Shown here in pieces: positions 6,670 to 8,783 of a DNA stretch of 8,783 nt. A program made the translations under genes and the position numbers. The notes below the pieces were generated by a model that ran no database searches, had not been told where the DNA came from, and saw only the letters and a list, made by a program, of their open reading frames with translations. The DNA is from Streptomyces griseus (GTDB lineage Bacteria > Bacteroidota > Bacteroidia > Chitinophagales > Chitinophagaceae). The stretch covers positions 1 through 8,783 of the forward strand of contig CALPIT020000100.1 in NCBI GenBank assembly GCA_943323705.2. The letters are read 5' to 3'. The first letter of the stretch is position 1, and each line of letters starts with the position of its first letter.

Positions 6670-6706
6670 GTGTTAGGAAGTTATCCTAAAAACAGCTTGA
6701 TAAATT

Positions 6707-7096
6707 TTAGAATGGCAAATCGTCAACGGCATCAGGTGCTGTTGATGAGAAAGTATCTAATGGCTCCATATAATCGTTGTCGATTGGGCCACTGTTTTTA
6801 GATTGTAATAATTGTTCTAATCTCCATGCGTCTAAATTGGTAATGTAGTTGGTTTTGCCGTCTTTTTCCCATTTAGAGCCTTTGACATTGAAATATACTT
6901 TTACATTGTCGCCAATGCTCACTCTGTCTACAATACCGGTTTTATCTTGCACACATTGGAACTTCACATAGTTTACAATTGTTCTGCCGTTGATGTCATC
7001 AGATTTTTCTACAACAAACTCCCTAGTTTTGAAGCTTTCTGTTCTTTGAACAGTATCAAATTTTGCAACCAGCTTTCCTGTTAATTCGTAACTCAT
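6707..7096 (-). CDS. DUF3127 protein with SSB-like acidic C-terminal tip
   Basis: A protein of 129 residues from ATG 7096. Residues 1-95 match the DUF3127 pattern typical of Bacteroidota: MSYELTGKLVAKFDTVQRTE, then SFKTREFVVE, NYVKFQCVQ, IGDNVKVYFNVKG and TNLDAWRLEQL. The alternation of beta-like segments resembles an OB-fold. A short polar linker (about 98-121) follows, and the protein ends PDAVDDLPF. That ending closely resembles the acidic-PF tip of bacterial SSB (DDDIPF in E. coli), which by established knowledge docks replication and repair proteins. The sequence thus suggests a small nucleic-acid-binding or SSB-partner protein, but no function is demonstrated. It is the likely first gene of a unit with the FAD dehydrogenase, and divergent from dnaA. 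A TAnnTTTG promoter box lies 20 bp upstream. No Shine-Dalgarno is visible. Confidence 0.9.
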   Translation of the reverse strand: MSYELTGKLVAKFDTVQRTESFKTREFVVEKSDDINGRTIVNYVKFQCVQDKTGIVDRVSIGDNVKVYFNVKGSKWEKDGKTNYITNLDAWRLEQLLQSKNSGPIDNDYMEPLDTFSSTAPDAVDDLPF

Positions 7097-7116
7097 ATGT
7101 CAATATTTTAAGACGT

Positions 7117-7146
7117 CAAATGTAACTTAATTATATGAATAATCAG
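7117..7146 (-). promoter_or_regulatory. Candidate promoter of the DUF3127/FAD dehydrogenase unit
   Basis: On the minus strand TACATTTG (7124-7117) matches the Bacteroidota -7 consensus TAnnTTTG exactly. A CTG at 7146-7144, 19 nt upstream, is one base off the TTG -33 element. The resulting leader would be only about 15 nt before the ATG at 7096, short but usual for genes in this phylum that lack a Shine-Dalgarno. Confidence 0.45.
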
Positions 7147-7151
7147 GACTG

Positions 7152-7179
7152 TTTTTCACTTAAAAAAAAGAGTGAAAAA
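7152..7179. repeat. 9-bp inverted repeat upstream of the DUF3127 promoter
   Basis: TTTTTCACT (7152-7160) and its exact reverse complement AGTGAAAAA (7171-7179) are separated by the A-rich spacer TAAAAAAAAG. It lies just upstream of the candidate DUF3127 promoter and within the leader or upstream region of dnaA. It could be a two-fold operator or a weak hairpin. The arms differ from a DnaA box in their last base (T instead of A). Confidence 0.5.
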
Positions 7180-7307
7180 ACATAATTTGAAAAGAAAAAA
7201 AAGAAAGTCTCGAAAATTGTTTTTTGTATTAAAAAAACATTACTTTCAACGCCCGTAATTGAAAATCGACAAAATTTTTATTTACAATCTTACAAAGGGA
7301 AAAAAGA

Positions 7308-7333
7308 GTTGAATAAAAAATTTTTTTTTCAAC
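7308..7333. repeat. 26-bp AT-rich near-perfect palindrome upstream of dnaA
   Basis: GTTGAATAAAAAA is followed immediately by TTTTTTTTTCAAC. Twelve of thirteen pairs match (the exception is T7314/T7327). The structure is centred about 128 bp before the dnaA ATG. The perfectly paired GTTGAA/TTCAAC ends make it more than a simple A-run next to a T-run. Possible roles are a protein-binding site, an easily melted element or a hairpin in the dnaA leader; none is shown. Confidence 0.55.
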
Positions 7334-7448
7334 ATTTTAATATGATATTCGCCGTCCCAATAAAAAACCGTATTTATGAAGCCGTGTTTTTCTTTGGGGG
7401 AAATCACAAACAGTATTAACTCAAGCTATATAAATTGTTTTAGGAATA

Positions 7449-8783
7449 ATGGAGAAGTCATTTGAAAAAGTCTGGCAAAATTGTCTCGAAATCATAAAAG
7501 ATATCGTTGAATGGCAGCATTTCAAAACCTGGTTTGAGCCCATCAAACCTGTAGCCTTAAAAGAAAAAATTCTTACCATACAGGTACCCAGCCAATTTTT
7601 TTATGAATACCTGGAAGAGCATTACGTTTCATTGTTAGCAAAAACTTTAAAGAGAGAATTAGGAAAGGACGCAAGATTGGAGTACAGAATTATGGTTGAC
7701 AGTGGCAACAGCAAGAATAAGCCACTCACCATGGATGTTCCAGGAAGCGGTTATAAGTTATACTCCAATAATGAAATGGATTTTCCTTTGGTGATTAACA
7801 ATCCGGTAAAAAATCCGTTTGTTATTCCAGGGTTGAAAAAAATGCAGATTGATCCGCAGTTGAACAATTCTTACACATTTGATTCATTTGTAGAAGGAGA
7901 TTGTAACAGGGTAGCGAGAAGAGCAGGAAAAACTGTTGCTGAAAAACCGGGAACCACTTCTTTCAATCCACTTGTAATTTATGGTGGTGTAGGTTTGGGA
8001 AAAACGCATTTGGCTCAGGCGATAGGTAATGAAGTTAAGAGACTATATAATAATAAGGTAGTTCTTTATGTGAGCTCAGAAAAATTTATCAATCAATTTA
8101 TTGATCATAGTAAAAACAATGCCATTAACGATTTCATACATTTTTATCAGTTGATAGATGTGTTGATTATTGATGATGTGCAGTTTTTCAATAGAGCTGA
8201 AAAATCTCAGGATGCATTTTTCTCTATTTTCAATCATTTGCACCAAAGTGGCAAGCAATTGATTTTGACCAGTGATAAATCGCCTAAAGATTTGGAAGGC
8301 GTACAAGAAAGATTGTTAAGTCGTTTCCGTTGGGGATTGAGTGCAGATTTGCAAGCACCTGACTATGAAACCAAGATTGAGATTTTGGAAAAGAAGATGA
8401 AGCACGATGGATTGGAGATGCCTAAAGAAGTTGTGAAGTATATTGCTTATAACATTAACAGCAATGTTCGTGAATTGGAAGGTGCTTTGATTTCTTTGTT
8501 GGCTCAATCGTCTTTAAATAAAAGAGAGATTGATTTGGAGTTGGCCAAAAAAGTATTGCGCAATTTCGTAAAATCATCAAGTAAAGAAATTACCATCGAT
8601 ACCATTCAAAAAATGGTGTGTGATTATTTTGATGTGCCCTACGATAAATTATTACAGAAAACGAGGAAGAGAGAGATTGTACAAGCCAGACAAATTACCA
8701 TGTTCCTTTCAAAAGCGTTTACCAAAAATTCATTAAAAACAATTGGCGAACATTTTGGAGGAAGAGATCACACAACGGTGATA
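7449..8783 (+). CDS. dnaA: Chromosomal replication initiator DnaA, 3' partial
   Basis: 445 residues are visible in one open frame from ATG 7449 to the window end, which cuts within domain IV. Domain I is at 1-80 (VWQNCLEIIKDIV, QHFKTWFEPIKP). A short linker domain II spans about 85-135, and the AAA+ core follows from NNSYTFDSFVEG (139-150). Walker A is GGVGLGKTH (179-187), Walker B LIIDDVQFF (239-247), sensor 1 LTSD (273-276), box VII with the arginine finger RLLSRFRWGL (288-297), and sensor 2 NVRELEGAL (339-347). Domain IV, which binds DnaA boxes, contains TRKREIVQARQITMFL (405-420) and the family signature IGEHFGGRDHTTVI (432-445). Comparison with the E. coli protein (467 residues) suggests some 20-30 residues are missing. 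The protein initiates chromosome replication by ATP-dependent origin binding and melting. It is divergent from the DUF3127 gene. Confidence 0.98.
   Translation, partial: MEKSFEKVWQNCLEIIKDIVEWQHFKTWFEPIKPVALKEKILTIQVPSQFFYEYLEEHYVSLLAKTLKRELGKDARLEYRIMVDSGNSKNKPLTMDVPGSGYKLYSNNEMDFPLVINNPVKNPFVIPGLKKMQIDPQLNNSYTFDSFVEGDCNRVARRAGKTVAEKPGTTSFNPLVIYGGVGLGKTHLAQAIGNEVKRLYNNKVVLYVSSEKFINQFIDHSKNNAINDFIHFYQLIDVLIIDDVQFFNRAEKSQDAFFSIFNHLHQSGKQLILTSDKSPKDLEGVQERLLSRFRWGLSADLQAPDYETKIEILEKKMKHDGLEMPKEVVKYIAYNINSNVRELEGALISLLAQSSLNKREIDLELAKKVLRNFVKSSSKEITIDTIQKMVCDYFDVPYDKLLQKTRKREIVQARQITMFLSKAFTKNSLKTIGEHFGGRDHTTVI

Larger units (their letters stand above)
7097..7448. other. AT-rich divergent intergenic region between DUF3127 gene and dnaA
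   Basis: 352 bp with long A and T runs. It holds a candidate promoter for the DUF3127 gene, a 9-bp inverted repeat (7152-7179) and a 26-bp near-palindrome (7308-7333). I looked for DnaA boxes (TTATNCACA and one-mismatch forms) and saw no convincing cluster; the nearest are TTTTTCACT at 7152-7160 and its inverted twin. I also saw no full TAnnTTTG promoter on the dnaA strand; TTTCTTTG at 7389-7396 is one base off. An origin of replication is therefore not supported, though AT-richness next to dnaA leaves it open. Confidence 0.6.

Noticed and set aside
7308..7333. The 26-bp palindrome as a rho-independent terminator
   Set aside because: The stem is nearly all A-T, with no G/C-rich part and no separate T-tract after it, and no gene ends just upstream on either strand.
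7097..7448. Origin of replication (oriC) beside dnaA
   Set aside because: No cluster of DnaA boxes could be found, and in Bacteroidota dnaA is not a reliable marker of the origin. AT-richness alone is not enough.
8076..8507. Two minus-strand open frames within dnaA
   Set aside because: They are antisense shadows of the AAA+ domain of DnaA, which is clearly the coding strand.

Overview
The window most likely comes from a chromosome of a member of the Bacteroidota, probably near the Chitinophagaceae. This is inferred from several things: the low G+C content, the scarcity of Shine-Dalgarno sequences, a DUF3127 protein, candidate promoters of the TAnnTTTG type, and short intergenic repeats of a style common in that phylum. 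No RNA gene, CRISPR array or intact transposase is visible.

Layout. (1) Positions 2-2105, plus strand: the 3' part of a polysaccharide-export protein with SLBB domains, followed 10 bp later by a Wzz-like chain-length/co-polymerase protein. This is the end of a surface-polysaccharide cluster that begins before the window. (2) Positions 2106-2344: a convergent intergenic gap with a duplicated 47-bp hairpin repeat. (3) Positions 2345-4581, minus strand: a two-gene ABC-2 type exporter (ATPase then permease, 5 bp apart) with a candidate promoter just upstream. (4) Positions 4582-5097: about 0.5 kb of non-coding DNA packed with palindromic repeats, including a composite unit duplicated with an exact 117-bp offset. 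(5) Positions 5098-7096, minus strand: a DUF3127 protein followed by a COG2509-type FAD-dependent dehydrogenase, 37 bp apart and probably co-transcribed. (6) Positions 7097-7448: an AT-rich divergent intergenic region. (7) Position 7449 to the window end, plus strand: dnaA, cut off by the window edge shortly before its C-terminus.

The polysaccharide pair acts in the cell envelope: the Wzz-like protein in the inner membrane and the SLBB protein towards the outer membrane. The ABC genes make a separate exporter of unknown substrate. DUF3127 is notable because its tail ends in DDLPF, closely resembling the SSB C-terminal tip that recruits replication and repair proteins, and it sits divergently next to dnaA. 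I do not see a clear new defence system or similar multi-gene novelty. The least explained parts are the two repeat-rich gaps and the SSB-like tail of the DUF3127 protein.
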